Below, in pieces: positions 4,907 through 5,194 of a DNA stretch of 5,194 bases. Location: positions 1-5,194 of the forward strand of contig JAFTBL010000161.1 of the NCBI GenBank assembly GCA_017455225.1. Direction: 5' to 3'. The notes below the pieces were generated by a model. It was not told where the DNA came from and searched no databases. It worked only from the letters and a program-made list of their open reading frames with translations. The position numbers were made by a program, and so were the translations under genes. Position 1 is the first letter of the stretch; each line of letters starts with the position of its first letter. This DNA is from Oscillospiraceae bacterium. Its GTDB lineage: Bacteria; Bacillota_A; Clostridia; Oscillospirales; Oscillospiraceae.

Positions 4907-5194
4907 TCAGTTCAAAAAGTCCTTCAGCTTCTTGCTGCGGCTGGGGTGGCGGAGCTTGCGCAGCGCCTTGGCCTCGATCAGGCGGATGCGCTCGCGGGTC
5001 ACGTTGAACTCCTTGCCGACCTCCTCCAGCGTGCGGGTGCGGCCGTCCTCGATGCCGAAGCGCAGCTTCAGCACCTTTTCCTCCCGGGGGGTCAGGGTGG
5101 ACAGCACGTCCACCAGCTGCTCCTTCAGCAGGGTGAAGCTGGCGGCCTCGCTGGGCTCGCTGGCGCCCTCGTCGGGGATGAAGTCGCCCAGATG
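4907..5194 (-). CDS. rpoD: RNA polymerase housekeeping sigma factor (sigma-70/SigA), C-terminal part, 5' end beyond window
   Basis: The last 95 residues are present; the reading frame is open to the right edge, so no start is visible. The fragment begins [16 protein letters not shown], the end of sigma region 3 typical of group 1 factors. Region 4 follows: [27 protein letters not shown] and the -35 recognition helix-turn-helix [20 protein letters not shown], ending [11 protein letters not shown]. This domain binds the TTGACA -35 element and the beta-flap of RNA polymerase. The usual sequence is RERIRQIEAK; here the Gln is Leu (residue 72 of the fragment, codon CTG). The gene converges on the lipoprotein gene and shares its terminator. 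Identification as the primary sigma factor is very secure because of the near-universal C-terminal sequence. Confidence 0.96.
   Translation of the reverse strand, partial: HLGDFIPDEGASEPSEAASFTLLKEQLVDVLSTLTPREEKVLKLRFGIEDGRTRTLEEVGKEFNVTRERIRLIEAKALRKLRHPSRSKKLKDFLN

Overview
The window is GC-rich and codes densely. It looks like a chromosomal piece of a Clostridia-type Firmicute, probably of the Ruminococcaceae/Oscillospiraceae kind. Three things support this: strong AGGAGG-type ribosome binding sites, a housekeeping sigma factor C-terminus ending in the usual Firmicute way ([12 protein letters not shown]), and near-consensus sigma-A promoters embedded in AT-rich spacers. The family-level placement is inference.

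From right to left on the minus strand, positions 4062 to 1 hold a five-gene sugar-catabolism operon. The order is a DeoR/GlpR-type repressor, a class II (zinc) aldolase, a sorbitol-6-phosphate dehydrogenase-like SDR, a PHP-domain protein, and an L-sorbose-1-phosphate reductase-like zinc dehydrogenase (SorE-like, cut by the left edge). Gene spacing is 28 bp, a 4-base overlap, a 4-base overlap, then a few bases, so the genes are almost certainly co-transcribed and translationally coupled. A TTGACA-N17-TATGAT promoter precedes the repressor gene. A 14-bp near-palindrome of the TGTTGGAT type lies on its start point, and further copies lie upstream, suggesting autoregulation.

The SorE-like and SrlD-like pair is the enzyme set that converts L-sorbose-1-phosphate to D-glucitol-6-phosphate and then to fructose-6-phosphate. 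The added aldolase and a PHP protein with altered metal-site motifs suggest a different or extended sugar-phosphate route. The true substrate cannot be read from this window, and no transporter or kinase is visible before the left edge.

Divergent from the operon, on the plus strand, is a 187-aa predicted lipoprotein (4275-4838) with a perfect TTGACA-N17-TATAAT promoter and a low-complexity acidic Gly/Ser/Asp/Asn tail built from 36-bp tandem repeats. A strong bidirectional terminator (4852-4886) separates it from the convergent 3' end of the housekeeping sigma factor gene rpoD/sigA, which runs off the right edge. The sigma fragment carries Leu where a Gln is normally found in the -35 recognition helix.
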